This document shows positions 25,858 through 35,986 of a DNA stretch of 64,000 bases, piece by piece. The notes below the pieces were generated by a model, which did no database searches, was not told the DNA's origin, and saw only the letters and a list, made by a program, of their open reading frames with translations. This DNA comes from Oscillatoriales cyanobacterium (GTDB taxonomy: Bacteria > Cyanobacteriota > Cyanobacteriia > Cyanobacteriales > Microcoleaceae): positions 19,500 to 83,499 of the forward strand of contig RDXX01000041.1 in the NCBI GenBank assembly GCA_004292955.1, read 5' to 3'. Numbering within the stretch: the stretch's first letter is position 1; each line of letters begins with the position of its first letter. A program made the translations under genes and the position numbers.

Positions 25858-27008
25858 GTCAACACCTCCTGAATTATTTGTTCAATTATCATAAATCTGT
25901 ACTCGATTTTTTCCGCTGCTTGAGAAATAGAAGTCAGAAAATCTCGATCGCTATCTACATAGTTTCTAAATTTTTCAATCAACTGCTCCTTTTGCTGCTT
26001 CAATATATCAAGTTGTTCGTCGCTAAGCAAACTGAGATTAACAGACCAAACTTCAAACAATGCTTTATTAATCGGAAACATTTTTGTTTGGTGTTGGGAG
26101 ATTTTACGAAACGCATTTTTCCCAAAGATTTTCCAGGCTGCTACCATAGCTTTTATGAAATTATTTTCAATTACTTTTAATTCGGGTTCCGACATATTGT
26201 TAATTTTAGATAATGCTTTACTTAAAAACAAATTTCTCTTTTCAGATTGATAATCTTTATAAGATGTAAGCGTAAACGCTAAAAAACCTAGTATGAATTC
26301 GCGATCGTCCATTCGCATTTTACGCAACTTACTCAGCTTAGTAACTTGCTGGAATTCAGTAGATATAGCAAGTTTAGCTAAGAATTTTGTTGCCTTACCG
26401 GGGTTGAGAGCATGGCGCAGTTCTTGAGGAGACATGGGCAATCCACCTGTATTAATTCGTTTGAAAATATTATATTTAACTTCAGGAGGAGTACCTTTTT
26501 CAATCAAATAAACTGTCACCTGAGTCTCTTCAATTCTTCGCTGGTATCTGCGTTCTATTTCATCGTAAGTTTTGTCCTCTAAATTGAGCAGGTATTCTAG
26601 TCCGCATAACTTGAGTGTTTTATCGCTCATAAATTGCTTCAGAGCAGATAGCCGCTGCAATCCATCCACAACTAACCATTTATCTTCATCAGTTGCATCT
26701 ATATAAAAAGCTGGTAATGGAATCCGAATCAGGATAGATTCAATCAGTCTGCTTTTTGCGTCATCTTTCCAGATGTTTGCATGACGCTGAAAGTCGGGTG
26801 CTAAGTCAAGAGCTTCCTCATTGATTCTTCTTAGGAGTTGCTCGATGGTTGGTTCTCTGGTGAAAATATTAATTTCATCAGGATCGTATATCAATTTGTC
26901 GGTTTCATAAAGTTCATCACCGTTATCTTCTTCTTGACTCAAATTTAAGTCATTAATCATTGAATCTTGGTTGGATACTTGCTGTTCTAGTTCTGGCTGA
27001 CCTACCAT
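25854..27008 (-). CDS. DUF262 (GmrSD N-terminal-like) protein, first gene of putative defence operon
   Basis: A 384-residue protein with the DUF262/ParB-like fold found in GmrSD-type modification-dependent restriction enzymes. Motifs visible are APDFQRHANIWKD (about 76), LVVDGLQRLSALKQF (the DGQQR equivalent, about 113) and FKRINTGGLPMSPQELRHAL (about 175). In GmrS this domain uses NTP hydrolysis to control the nuclease. The usual DUF1524 HNH nuclease domain is absent, so cleavage, if any, must come from a partner. The first 45 residues are acidic and probably disordered. The start has AGGAG and a TATAAT-like box lies upstream at 27036-27041 (minus strand). The gene heads a three-gene overlapping unit. 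Confidence 0.88.
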   Translation of the reverse strand: MVGQPELEQQVSNQDSMINDLNLSQEEDNGDELYETDKLIYDPDEINIFTREPTIEQLLRRINEEALDLAPDFQRHANIWKDDAKSRLIESILIRIPLPAFYIDATDEDKWLVVDGLQRLSALKQFMSDKTLKLCGLEYLLNLEDKTYDEIERRYQRRIEETQVTVYLIEKGTPPEVKYNIFKRINTGGLPMSPQELRHALNPGKATKFLAKLAISTEFQQVTKLSKLRKMRMDDREFILGFLAFTLTSYKDYQSEKRNLFLSKALSKINNMSEPELKVIENNFIKAMVAAWKIFGKNAFRKISQHQTKMFPINKALFEVWSVNLSLLSDEQLDILKQQKEQLIEKFRNYVDSDRDFLTSISQAAEKIEYRFMIIEQIIQEVLT

Positions 27009-27168
27009 AGGAAATACTCCTTTGTGTTAACTTTTATTATAATTCCGTATTGTCCTAATAAAACTTGGATGACGCTGCGCTCCTAACAGGAAGGAACATT
27101 TCCAAAAATTATCGCACAAATTGCCGCTTATAGAGACGCTACGAATTGCGTCTCTACAAATAATTAGA

Positions 27169-28818
27169 CTACAACCGGCAAGTTTGCCGCGCCCTTTCAT
27201 CCTCCGGTTCTTGCCACCCAAAAGAAAAATGGCTCACCGCATTAATTTGCGGCGTTGCAGCACGAATTGCCCGCATTTGAATCTCCAAAGACGGACGATT
27301 TTTCAGAGATTTTCCCCAATCTCCGGCAATAGCAGGAATGATTTTTGCTCCCGGAGGCGCTAAACTCAACGTCCGCTGCACCTGCGGCACAATGCAGCTT
27401 ACATTCCCACAATTGCCGTAAGACATCGCGTGGAATTCCACCCCAGCCGGAAACCTGTCCCAAGGCTGCAATCTCGAATCAAATCCCCCTTGATTTATCT
27501 TTTCATTTCCATTAGGAAAAAACACCGCTCCTACAGGAATCCCCATTCTTTGAGCTGGTTGAGTCGCCATCCCAAAAAAATCTAAAATTCCTTGAACTGC
27601 GTGAGCAACGCTTAGTTGCCAGAGGTCTTTTTGCAGAATGCCGGTATCGGGAAGCGGCCGTGTTGGTGTCGGTTTTGGTGTGGGAGTTGCAGGGTTTGGC
27701 GATTTGGTAGCGGGAGTTATTGAAGCTGCTTTTGATGTGGCATTTCCCCTTCTAGAAGCTGGAGTTGCTACTGGAATGGCTCGCGGAATTCGCCCCTGCC
27801 AAAGAGGTTCTTGCTCGGTTGGATACTGTTTGACTACGGCTTGAACGTCATTAGTATTGATAAATCCTTTAGTCAAATATCGCTGAATTAAGTCTCGTCC
27901 TTGCTGATTGTTAGCCCGCTGCAAAAGCATTTGCTGCGATGCTGAACCGTAAATCCACAAGTCTTGAACTTTGGTAGCAACTGAGGCAGGCCCGACGCCC
28001 CGCACATAACGAATGTAGTCGAATAACATTCCTTGTGGCCTGCGCTTGACTATTTGATTTACTAACAAACTATAGTCTTGCTTTGCTTGCGGATTGTAGG
28101 GATCGACAAAGGCGTGGGTGGCATGACTTTCTCCGGTTTGGTCGTCTAAACCTGCGTCTTGAATTACTGTTAAACTTGTCTGATTTTTGCCGTTGAGGGC
28201 GAGGGTTTGCTGTCTGTCGGAACGCTGAGCATAGGTATAGCCAAAGTTCATGGTAAATAACCAGGCGTATACTTTTAATCCTCGCTGTTTGCCTTTGGCG
28301 ATCGCCTTTTCCAACAAATCATACTTTTCGTAGCCGCGATTTCGCAAAACCGAAGGCCAAGCAGTTGGATTATCTGCGGCTGGGAGGAGCACTTGACCGT
28401 CGTAAAACACTTCGACGTAGACTTGATTGTAGCCTTTGTTGACAACTTTGTCTAATACGCGATCGATCTCTCCGGGCCTGACATCGCAGGGATATAAACG
28501 CAACCAAACTGCTTGGGTTTCGGGCCAAGTTTTTTGGCGGCATTCTGCGATTTCCCGTGCGTGTTTGCTCAAGACGGCAAAATATGCTTGCTGGGATTCC
28601 GGTTTTCCTGACAGGGCGGCGCGGCGCAAGTCTTCTTTTTGATTGACTTGCTCTTTGGATAATTGACAATAGGCTGATGTTTCGGCAAAAGCTGGTTGAT
28701 TTTCGATAAATGGCAAAACAAGCTGGCTGATGAAGCTACTGGTTAAAACAGCAGTTACCGCACTTAAACAGCGTCGCTGGGATTGAAAGTTGGCGATGCG
28801 AGTTGGTGCAATTTTCAT
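27169..28818 (-). CDS. secreted GHL10-type glycoside hydrolase-like protein
   Basis: The 549-residue protein has an N-terminal signal region (hydrophobic segment about 20-45 ending AFA) and a TIM-barrel of the glycosyl-hydrolase-like 10 (DUF187-related) family: VWLRLYPCDVRPGEIDRVLD, VYVEVFYDGQVL, GLKVYAWLFTMNFGY, HAFVDPYNPQA, FDYIRYVRG. A Pro/Thr-rich linker (about 365-400) interrupts the barrel before the second half (GIPVGAVFFPN, FHAMSYG). The family is thought to act on envelope polysaccharide or exopolysaccharide. It is monocistronic by spacing. Confidence 0.85.
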   Translation of the reverse strand: MKIAPTRIANFQSQRRCLSAVTAVLTSSFISQLVLPFIENQPAFAETSAYCQLSKEQVNQKEDLRRAALSGKPESQQAYFAVLSKHAREIAECRQKTWPETQAVWLRLYPCDVRPGEIDRVLDKVVNKGYNQVYVEVFYDGQVLLPAADNPTAWPSVLRNRGYEKYDLLEKAIAKGKQRGLKVYAWLFTMNFGYTYAQRSDRQQTLALNGKNQTSLTVIQDAGLDDQTGESHATHAFVDPYNPQAKQDYSLLVNQIVKRRPQGMLFDYIRYVRGVGPASVATKVQDLWIYGSASQQMLLQRANNQQGRDLIQRYLTKGFINTNDVQAVVKQYPTEQEPLWQGRIPRAIPVATPASRRGNATSKAASITPATKSPNPATPTPKPTPTRPLPDTGILQKDLWQLSVAHAVQGILDFFGMATQPAQRMGIPVGAVFFPNGNEKINQGGFDSRLQPWDRFPAGVEFHAMSYGNCGNVSCIVPQVQRTLSLAPPGAKIIPAIAGDWGKSLKNRPSLEIQMRAIRAATPQINAVSHFSFGWQEPEDERARQTCRL

Positions 28819-29239
28819 GGGATAATTGAATCTGGTTTTTTAGTTGAAATTGGGTGGCGATCGCATTTTTGGCGATCGCGCAGACGCACAGCTACAAATT
28901 TTCTACTTTTTTTTAGGTTTACCCCGTCCAACAACAGGTGCAAGCCCCCCAATCGAGTTGTGGAGAACCCTAATCTTAGATCAAAGTTAAATTTCCCAGA
29001 CTAATCTGTGGAGTCAGTCAATCTCAAATCTAAAATGGACTGACCTAGTTATGGCACAAGTCGATCGCACAATGCAAATGTCAATGGCGGCTAACCCTAC
29101 AGCAAAATCCTGCAAAAAAAGCGCCTGGGTACAGCCGGCGCTAAAAGCAGTTGATATTTCTACTAAAAATTGTTGATTATCAAATATTAAGGATAAAAGA
29201 TGAATTATTCAAATTATCTTTTATCCCTAATGTTTGAGA
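28819..29239. other. intergenic region with two hairpins
   Basis: Besides the psb27 terminator (29191-29226) it holds a perfect 6-bp stem AGCGCC/GGCGCT with an 11-nt loop at 29120-29142 and a short AAATCTC/AAATCTA repeat at about 29018-29035. No gene is supported. Confidence 0.5.
29191..29226 (-). terminator. hairpin after psb27
   Basis: GGATAAAAGAT (29191-29201) and ATCTTTTATCC (29216-29226) are a perfect 11-bp inverted repeat with a 14-nt loop, 13 bp beyond the psb27 stop. On the minus strand it is followed by TTAATATTTG, a weak T-run. Confidence 0.65.
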
Positions 29240-29638
29240 TTAAGCTCCTCTATTGAGAGCAGATTCTACTTGCTGAAATTCCGACTCAAGACGTTTTTTC
29301 AACTTTTCAGGAACGGGACGGTTTGGATAGGAACTGTAATGTCCAGCCAAAGAGTTTAATGCCGTCCGCATTGTGGTGAAAGATGCCAGCTTTGTAAGAG
29401 CGGGATCGCGGCGGTATGCTGCGAAAAAATCATTGATACTTGTGCGAGCAGTGGCTTGAGCGGCTGCTTTTTCCGGCGTGCCTTCTGGCAAAGTAAGCGC
29501 TGTTCTCAAGCTGGTGACTAATGCTAATGTATCTTTGCTGTAGTCTCCGCTCAGAGTGGCAGGAACATTGGTACAGCCTGCTACGCCGATGACAACAACT
29601 AATACCAGAGCTAACAGACGGGAAATGTAATGCTTCAT
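29240..29638 (-). CDS. psb27: photosystem II assembly lipoprotein Psb27
   Basis: Psb27 binds CP43 on the lumenal side of photosystem II during assembly and repair and keeps the manganese cluster from forming too early. The 132-residue protein starts at the ATG at 29638 (MKHYISRLL); an upstream in-frame ATG would add 12 residues before the signal peptide. The lipobox VAGC (Cys near residue 22) makes it a lipoprotein. The four-helix body shows the family pattern YSKDTLALVTSLRTALTLPE and FTTMRTALNSLAGHYSSYPNRPVPEK. It is expressed alone, with a hairpin at its end. Confidence 0.95.
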   Translation of the reverse strand: MKHYISRLLALVLVVVIGVAGCTNVPATLSGDYSKDTLALVTSLRTALTLPEGTPEKAAAQATARTSINDFFAAYRRDPALTKLASFTTMRTALNSLAGHYSSYPNRPVPEKLKKRLESEFQQVESALNRGA

Positions 29639-29790
29639 AAGGCTTAGAAAAATGGAGGCGAAAGCGGCAATCAAAATTAACCTTTATCCTATCTCGAATT
29701 GACCTAATTATGTCAACTTTTCAAGATTTTTGCATGGATACCATGAAAAGTAAAATTTGTCAATCTCACATAGATTGATATCATATCCGC

Positions 29791-29875
29791 TCGAACGACC
29801 ACAATCAAATTGGTTTGATCGTTCGGGCTTTAGTCCGCATCCACTACTAGGACTAAAGTCCTCACTACAAACTAT
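29791..29875. repeat. stacked palindromes with ACTAAAGTCCTCACTAC motif (family F)
   Basis: CGAACGA...TCAAA-TTGG-TTTGA-TCGTTCG is a two-step hairpin (about 29792-29826). It is followed by TTTAGTCC and AGGACTAAAGTCCTCACTAC (to 29874). The last motif recurs as GTAGTGAGGACTTTAGTCCT at 53566-53586 and GGACTGAAGTCCTCACTAC at 53757-53775. Confidence 0.75.
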
Positions 29876-29932
29876 TTTTATTAGGGATAAGTGAGCAGAC
29901 ATAATATGATTTATCAATCTCAACTCTCAAAT

Positions 29933-31186
29933 CTAAAATTGATTGATTTGTCCGGAAACGACGGATAGAATTTGAGTCTGGCGCAGCCACTGACTGTCAA
30001 AAGCGCCTAGGTGAGTGGTAGTAATCAGAGTTTGAAATCGTTCTTGAATTGTTTCTAAAAGTTGATTTTGGCGGCTCAGATCGAGTTCTGCAAGTACGTC
30101 GTCGAGCAATAGTAAAGGTGCTTCGCCCACGACTTCTTCAATAAGCTGCAATTCGGCTAATTTTAATGCTAGTACGAGAGTTCGCTGCTGACCTTGGGAT
30201 GCGTACTGGCGCGCTGGAGTATTGTTAATTGTAAATGTAATGTCGTCGCGGTGCGGGCCGACTAAGGTGGTTCCTTGAAATTGTTCTGCGATCGCCCTTT
30301 TTTGAATTTTCTCTAAAAATGCTTGCCGCACTCCTTCGAGATTGTCTTTACCGATTAATTCCGAGCTGACTTCAATATTAGCATCGTATTTGACATCTAA
30401 AACTTCTGTGGAACCGCTAATTGAACCGTGCCAATTGCGCGCTAAAGGCATCAAACGTTCCAAAATACGATCGCGCCTGCGGATTACCCGAGCCCCGGCT
30501 GTCGCCAACTGTGCGTCCCACAAGGCTAATTCTGAACTGGGAATGGGGGATTGGGCATTGGGCATTGGGAATGGGGCATTGGGCATTGGGGATTCTGCGA
30601 TATTTTGGTCTTCGGGAGTTTCAGATCCGATAAATCGCATTTTGTCCAAACTTTGGGAAAATTCTGTTTTTCTGGTTTCTCTAGAACGTTTTAACAGAGC
30701 GTTTCGCTGGCGCAAAATTTGGTTGTACTGGTGCAAAATGTGAGCGTAAATCGGCTCTAGTTGGATGACTAGCCGATCGATCCAGTTGCGCCTTCCTTCG
30801 GGCCCGCCGCGTACTAAGTCTAAATCCAAACAGGAAAATTGTACTACATTGATGACGCTCAAGAAGTCTAAATGGCGGCGCAGCGGTTCGCCGTTGAGCT
30901 TCAGGCTGCGGCGCGCCCCGGAGCGCAGTGTTAAAGATAAGTCGATCGCTCCGGTTTGACGTTCGAGTGTAGCATCTATTTGGGCGATCGGCTTTGAGTC
31001 GAGGATTAAGTCGCGATCGCGCGATACTCTGTGGCTTTTTAATGTCGAAAGCAACTCTACCGCTTCTAACAGGTTAGATTTGCCTTGGGCGTTATTTCCT
31101 ACTAATATGGTTTTGGGAGCGTCAAAGGCTACCTTTTGATCGAAGTAGTTGCGAAACTGCCGTAGGTGCAGTGTTTTCAAATACAT
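29933..31186 (-). CDS. recF: DNA replication/repair protein RecF
   Basis: RecF helps load RecA at single-strand gaps. The 417-residue protein has the SMC-like ATPase features: LHLRQFRNY at the N terminus, Walker A GNNAQGKSN (about 30-38), the signature YASQGQQRTL (about 328) and Walker B PLLLLDDVLAELD (about 350). It is longer than the usual 360-380 residues because of an extra Pro/Asn/Met-rich segment near residues 195-215 encoded by a short tandem repeat (30535-30596). The gene ends inside an AATCTAAAATTG heptamer tract (about 29920-29940). No dnaA, dnaN or gyrB lies nearby. Confidence 0.95.
   Translation of the reverse strand: MYLKTLHLRQFRNYFDQKVAFDAPKTILVGNNAQGKSNLLEAVELLSTLKSHRVSRDRDLILDSKPIAQIDATLERQTGAIDLSLTLRSGARRSLKLNGEPLRRHLDFLSVINVVQFSCLDLDLVRGGPEGRRNWIDRLVIQLEPIYAHILHQYNQILRQRNALLKRSRETRKTEFSQSLDKMRFIGSETPEDQNIAESPMPNAPFPMPNAQSPIPSSELALWDAQLATAGARVIRRRDRILERLMPLARNWHGSISGSTEVLDVKYDANIEVSSELIGKDNLEGVRQAFLEKIQKRAIAEQFQGTTLVGPHRDDITFTINNTPARQYASQGQQRTLVLALKLAELQLIEEVVGEAPLLLLDDVLAELDLSRQNQLLETIQERFQTLITTTHLGAFDSQWLRQTQILSVVSGQINQF
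30535..30596 (-). repeat. in-frame CCCAATG/CCCCATT repeat inside recF
   Basis: On the plus strand units ATTGGGC, ATTGGGA and ATGGGGC alternate about eight times. Read on the minus strand in frame they give PMPNAPFPMPNAQSPIPSS, a low-complexity insertion in a region between the ATPase halves of RecF. Confidence 0.85.
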
Positions 31187-31407
31187 AATATTGTTATTGG
31201 TTAGTTGTTATTCGTTATTAGTTATTGGTAATACAGTCATCGTAGGGTGTGCATTGTGTACCTTACCTAATTCAAGGGCAAATCGGTGGAATTCCATTTT
31301 TTGCGGATCGTTGTGCTTGCTATGACTTGATGGTGTTGAAAATCTTGCCAAGTGTCAGCGACCTAACGAATAATGAAACAGCGCTCATTATCCGTCAGCC
31401 GTTAACA

Positions 31408-34227
31408 CTATTTGCGAGCTTTGTATAAGCGCACGAACAGTTTTTCCATTTCAATCCAGACAAACATTAGGGCGCTGAATCCGAAGCAAATCATCAATTC
31501 AAAAGGCGTTAAATAGTGAGTTCCGAAAAATGCTCTCAGCGGTGGAACGTAAATCAACATTAATTGCAAAGCAGTAGTCACAATCACAGCTCCCCACACA
31601 AAAACATTAGTGAAGGGATTTAACTCGATCGTTAGCTGAGTGTTAGATCGAATTGCGATCGCATGACCCATTTGCGCTAAACACAGAGTAGTAAATACCA
31701 TGGTTTTCCAAGCATCTGGATCGCCGTGTCCGGGAGTGTGAGTATATCCGTAAGCCCAGGACATCATCGCGATCGTCAAAATTGCAAAGATAATCCCGAT
31801 CCGAATCATGTAAGAACCCAAACCCCGGGCAAAAATACTTTCGCGCGGACTGAAAGGAGGTTTTCTCATCACGTTTGGTTCGGCTGGTTCCACGGCTAAG
31901 GCCAAAGCCGGAACGCCATCTGTTACTAAGTTCATCCACAAAATTTGGAGGGGCGTCAGCGGTACTCCTCCCAAACCCAATAAAGGTGCAGCGGCAATTG
32001 TCAAAACTTCGCCGATGTTGCTGCCCAAAATGTACTTAATAAAGCGGCGAATGTTGGTATAAACGACTCGCCCTTCTTCGGCGGCGGCGACAATAGTTGC
32101 GAAGTTGTCGTCGAGGAGTACCATATCGCTAGCTTCTTTACTGACATCGGTGCCGGTAATCCCCATTGCAATGCCGATATCGGCTTGTTTCAAGGCGGGC
32201 GCGTCGTTAACTCCGTCGCCTGTCATGGCGACAAATTTGCCTAAACTTTGCAAAGCTTGGACAATCCGCAATTTGTGTTCGGGGGAGACGCGGGCGTAAA
32301 CGCTGACGTGTTCGACTTGTTGTTTTAGTTGTTCTTGACTGAGCTTTTCTAATTCTTGACCGGTGAGAACTCGATCGCCCTCTGTCGCAATACCTAAATC
32401 GTAGGCGATCGCCTGTGCCGTCAACTGGTGATCTCCTGTAATCATCACCACCCGAATCCCTGCATCGCGGCACTTCACCACGGCTTCCCGTACTTCCGGG
32501 CGCGGCGCGTCAAGCATACTGACGAGTCCCAGCCAAATCATCTCTTGTTCGCTGATTTCCTCGGAACCTTCGGGCGGCACGTTTTCCCAGATTTTGTATG
32601 CAAACCCGAGGACTCGCAAACCCCCGCTTGCCATGTTATTGTTTTCGGCGAGGATGCGATCGCGCATTTCCTGGTTTAAAGGTTGTACTCGATCGCCGAC
32701 TATAATTCCTTGACAGCGCTCCAAAGTCAACTCGGGAGAACCTTTCGTCAGCATCAAATAATTCTGCTGCTGTCCGTTTGGTGCGGGAAAGCCCGAATGT
32801 CCCGAATGTCCGGGTACTTCGCAAATTACGCTCATCCGCTTGCGTTCGGAAGAAAAAGGAAACTCCGCCGTGCGCGGCAGCAATTGAGACTGTTTTTCCC
32901 TATAAATGCCTGCTTTTCCCGCTAAAGATAGCAGAGCTCCTTCCGTAGGATCGCCCAAAATCTTCCATTCTTGCTGTTCGTGCTGCAATACTGCGTCGTT
33001 GCAAACTGCACAAGCAATTAATAAAGATTCGAGTTCTGGATATTCTTCTAAATTATTAATTTGGGTCGAGGTATGCCGATCGGTAAAATCTCCGATCGGG
33101 GCATAGCCGTCGCCTGCAACACTGATAGTGCAGTCGCCTGTAGATAGTAGCTGCACTACCATTTTATTTTGAGTCAGAGTACCTGTTTTGTCGGAACAAA
33201 TGGTTGTTACCGAACCCAAAGTTTCTACAGCCGGCAGTTTGCGAATTAGAGCGTTTCGCTTCACCATCCGCCTAGTTCCCAGCGCCAAAGTAACTGTGAC
33301 GACGGCCGCAAGTCCTTCGGGAACGACAGCCACAGCCATGCTGAGAGAAACTTCTAACAATTCTTCAAATCTGCTGGTATCGAACCCAATGCTGCCGTTG
33401 TTGAAGGTAATCATCCCACCGATGACGACAATTGCCACTAAGCCTAGGGCGCCGGAGACTAGAACATTTCCCAACTGTCCCATCCGCTGTTGTAGGGGAG
33501 TTGGTTCGGTTTCTACTGACTGAAGCATGGCGGCAATTTTGCCCAATTCCGTTTGCATTCCGGTGTTGGTGACGATCGCCTTGGCCCGTCCCTGAACAAC
33601 TTCTGTCCCCTGAAAAATCAGGTTGAGTCGATCGCCCAACGAAGCATCTTCGGGAAGTTCGAGATCGGCTTGTTTGGTAGCTGCGATCGCTTCTCCCGTC
33701 AAAGCAGATTCTCTGACTTGCAGGTTGGAAGCTTCGATCAAGCGCCCGTCTGCTGCTATTTTTACCCCAGCCTCCAACAGCATCACGTCTCCGGGTACGA
33801 GTTCCTTGGCTGCGATTTCCGAAGTTTTGCCGTCCCGCAGGACTCGGACTAGGGGGGAAGAGAGGTTTTTGAGGGCTGCGAGGGCTTTTTCGGCACTTTG
33901 CTCTTGGAAATAGCCGAGAATGCCGTTGAGTATGACGATCGCAAAAATGGCGATCGCATCTTTCGGAAAAGTATTTGACCTGATATCTAAGAATGCAGAA
34001 ACCACCGCCACACCTATCAGCATCAACAACATGATGTTGGTGAACTGATCGACAAAAATCGACCAAGCACTGCGGCCTCCTGTTTCTTCGAGTTCATTGG
34101 GGCCGTATTGCTGCAAGCGTTCGGACACCTGTTGGCTGCTCAAGCCCCCGTCTTTGTTACTGCTTAGCTGCTGGAGGGTTTTATCAATTGGTACGGTGTG
34201 CCAAGAAGATGGAGAATTTGAAGACAT
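31408..34227 (-). CDS. P-type (SERCA-like) Ca2+/cation-transporting ATPase
   Basis: The 939-residue protein is a type II P-type ATPase. It has the cation ATPase N-terminal domain ([13 protein letters not shown]...GPNELEE), the actuator motif LTGEA (near 180), the phosphorylated Asp in [12 protein letters not shown] (Asp near 346), the ATP-site TKGSPE, the hinge [21 protein letters not shown] and the C-terminal cation ATPase helices. The transmembrane [17 protein letters not shown] corresponds to the SERCA PEGL motif, so Ca2+ export is the most likely job. A 9-bp tandem (CCCGAATGT twice on the plus strand near 32795-32815) adds GHSGHSG in the nucleotide domain. Monocistronic by spacing. Confidence 0.93.
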   Translation of the reverse strand: MSSNSPSSWHTVPIDKTLQQLSSNKDGGLSSQQVSERLQQYGPNELEETGGRSAWSIFVDQFTNIMLLMLIGVAVVSAFLDIRSNTFPKDAIAIFAIVILNGILGYFQEQSAEKALAALKNLSSPLVRVLRDGKTSEIAAKELVPGDVMLLEAGVKIAADGRLIEASNLQVRESALTGEAIAATKQADLELPEDASLGDRLNLIFQGTEVVQGRAKAIVTNTGMQTELGKIAAMLQSVETEPTPLQQRMGQLGNVLVSGALGLVAIVVIGGMITFNNGSIGFDTSRFEELLEVSLSMAVAVVPEGLAAVVTVTLALGTRRMVKRNALIRKLPAVETLGSVTTICSDKTGTLTQNKMVVQLLSTGDCTISVAGDGYAPIGDFTDRHTSTQINNLEEYPELESLLIACAVCNDAVLQHEQQEWKILGDPTEGALLSLAGKAGIYREKQSQLLPRTAEFPFSSERKRMSVICEVPGHSGHSGFPAPNGQQQNYLMLTKGSPELTLERCQGIIVGDRVQPLNQEMRDRILAENNNMASGGLRVLGFAYKIWENVPPEGSEEISEQEMIWLGLVSMLDAPRPEVREAVVKCRDAGIRVVMITGDHQLTAQAIAYDLGIATEGDRVLTGQELEKLSQEQLKQQVEHVSVYARVSPEHKLRIVQALQSLGKFVAMTGDGVNDAPALKQADIGIAMGITGTDVSKEASDMVLLDDNFATIVAAAEEGRVVYTNIRRFIKYILGSNIGEVLTIAAAPLLGLGGVPLTPLQILWMNLVTDGVPALALAVEPAEPNVMRKPPFSPRESIFARGLGSYMIRIGIIFAILTIAMMSWAYGYTHTPGHGDPDAWKTMVFTTLCLAQMGHAIAIRSNTQLTIELNPFTNVFVWGAVIVTTALQLMLIYVPPLRAFFGTHYLTPFELMICFGFSALMFVWIEMEKLFVRLYKARK

Positions 34228-35131
34228 AAATTACGATCGAGCATGGGGCAATTAGGGGACTGCGGCCGAACAAGTTACAGCCGATGAATGTGGCTGATGG
34301 CAGTAAAAGAGTTTTTAGTTTTGAGTTCTGAATCAAAAACTGCTGAACTTGAGACTCGTATTGGGCCCCGGTTCGATGCCGAGAGAGCAGGAAGCTGTCA
34401 ACTTCACTGCGTCTGGCGGCTCTCTCGCACCGTTTGTAGACCTACCGCTGATAGCACTTATCCACCTTACAACTAAAAATTAGCAATTTCTCCGGCTTTT
34501 ACCCAAGACCCAGCGGCTGAGTTTTGTCTTTAAATGGTGATATTTCGTTCAAAAGCTGAGGTTGTGCCGATCGCCCTGCCAATCTGTTGGATTTTACCAA
34601 CACCACATTCTGCCGACATCCTGCATCGGACATAATTTTTGCTTTTTTCCCTATTCCCCCGGGCTTGTTTTAGCAAAACTTAAATTTTGTTAACTTTTCT
34701 TCACTATTCGGCTTTGCCCTGGGAAAGCCAACAGAGGCGATCGGCCCACGGGACAATTCAGGGCGATGGCAGAGTGACAAAAAGGGCGATCGAAGCCAAC
34801 TCTAGACTTATGTTGTGCTGCATTTGAATTCTATATTTCAAGGGATCGAAACTCGTCAAATCCTTTCCCTGTCTGCCCTAATCCCCGAATCCCATCGGAT
34901 TTTCTCCCCATCGAACCCTCGAATATCACAGACAATCTCTCGATCGGCAGTTTACCGCTGCAATCTGGCATCTATCCCAGGGATTAGATTTGCCACCACT
35001 TGCCCCACATCGATTTACCTTCTCACAGAAATAAGTTTTCGTAATAATTTGTAATAAACAAAGAGGAACCAGCATTGTATAAAGGTTATCAGAGGGTTGA
35101 AACGACAGGCGAAAGTTAACAAAAACACTGA
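34228..35131. other. long region upstream of the phycocyanin operon
   Basis: About 900 bp before the cpc promoter with no supported gene. Several frames exist but none has family resemblance. The length fits the extended regulatory regions usual before cpcB. Confidence 0.5.
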
Positions 35132-35160
35132 TTGACAAGGTTTGTCGCATCTCATAAAAG
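35132..35160 (+). promoter_or_regulatory. candidate cpcB promoter
   Basis: TTGACA (35132-35137) and TAAAAG (35155-35160) are separated by 17 bp, about 200 bp before the cpcB ATG. The leader that follows can fold GCCAGCGCAGTAGCTGGC (about 35241-35258) and CAGGCCCAACAGCCTG (about 35278-35293), as expected of a long structured cpc leader. Confidence 0.65.
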
Positions 35161-35361
35161 ATGTAAAATTTTCTAAGGTTTCTTAAATGTCCGTTGCAAT
35201 GTCACAATAGTGAAGGTAGCGGAAAGGGAGAGATCGAGCCGGCCAGCGCAGTAGCTGGCGTCAACCTTCAACCCTTGCAGGCCCAACAGCCTGAACAAAT
35301 TTAACTTAACGGTTTTATACCGCAACCAAACTCAATTAACTCAAAGTAGGAGAGTTCGTTC

Positions 35362-35880
35362 ATGTTTGACGCATTTACAAAAGTGGTTTCCCAAGCAGAC
35401 GCTCGCGGCGAATTTTTGGCTGCTGGCCAACTAGATGCTCTCAGCAGCATGGTTTCTGACGCCAACAAGCGGATTGACGCAGTAAACCGCATCACCGGTA
35501 ACGCATCCACAATCGTCGCTAATGCAGCTCGCTCTTTGTTTGCTGAACAGCCTCAGTTGATCGCCCCCGGTGGCAACGCATACACCAGCCGCCGCATGGC
35601 AGCTTGCTTGCGCGACATGGAAATCATCTTGCGCTACGTAACCTACGCCACATTTGCAGGCGACGCCAGCGTTTTGGACGATCGTTGCTTGAACGGTCTG
35701 CGCGAAACATACCAAGCTCTGGGAACTCCAGGTGCATCCGTTGCAACCGGCGTACAAAAAATGAAAGAAGCAGCGATCGCGCTTGCTAACGACCCCAACG
35801 GCATTACCCGTGGTGATTGCAGCTCGCTGATGTCCGAAATCGGCAGCTACTTCGACCGCGCAGCTAATGCAGTCGGCTAA
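35362..35880 (+). CDS. cpcB: C-phycocyanin beta subunit
   Basis: CpcB pairs with CpcA to form the phycocyanin hexamers of phycobilisome rods. The 172 residues match the family from [18 protein letters not shown] to [11 protein letters not shown]. The two phycocyanobilin cysteines are in [20 protein letters not shown] (Cys82) and [12 protein letters not shown] (Cys153), and Asn72, the methylated asparagine, lies in the GGNAYTSRR stretch. A GGAG ribosome site precedes the ATG. It heads the operon with cpcA 106 bp downstream. Confidence 0.98.
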   Translation: MFDAFTKVVSQADARGEFLAAGQLDALSSMVSDANKRIDAVNRITGNASTIVANAARSLFAEQPQLIAPGGNAYTSRRMAACLRDMEIILRYVTYATFAGDASVLDDRCLNGLRETYQALGTPGASVATGVQKMKEAAIALANDPNGITRGDCSSLMSEIGSYFDRAANAVG

Positions 35881-35986
35881 AAATAGCGAGCCCGAACATT
35901 TCTTCCTGTAAAGAAGCGAGCGATCGCATTATTTGCAAGCAATCATTTTGGTACAAACAAAACAACATTAGGGAGACAGCAGAACA

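Noticed and set aside
34288..34476. 62-codon frame before the cpc promoter
   Set aside because: No ribosome site or family; composition does not suggest a protein.
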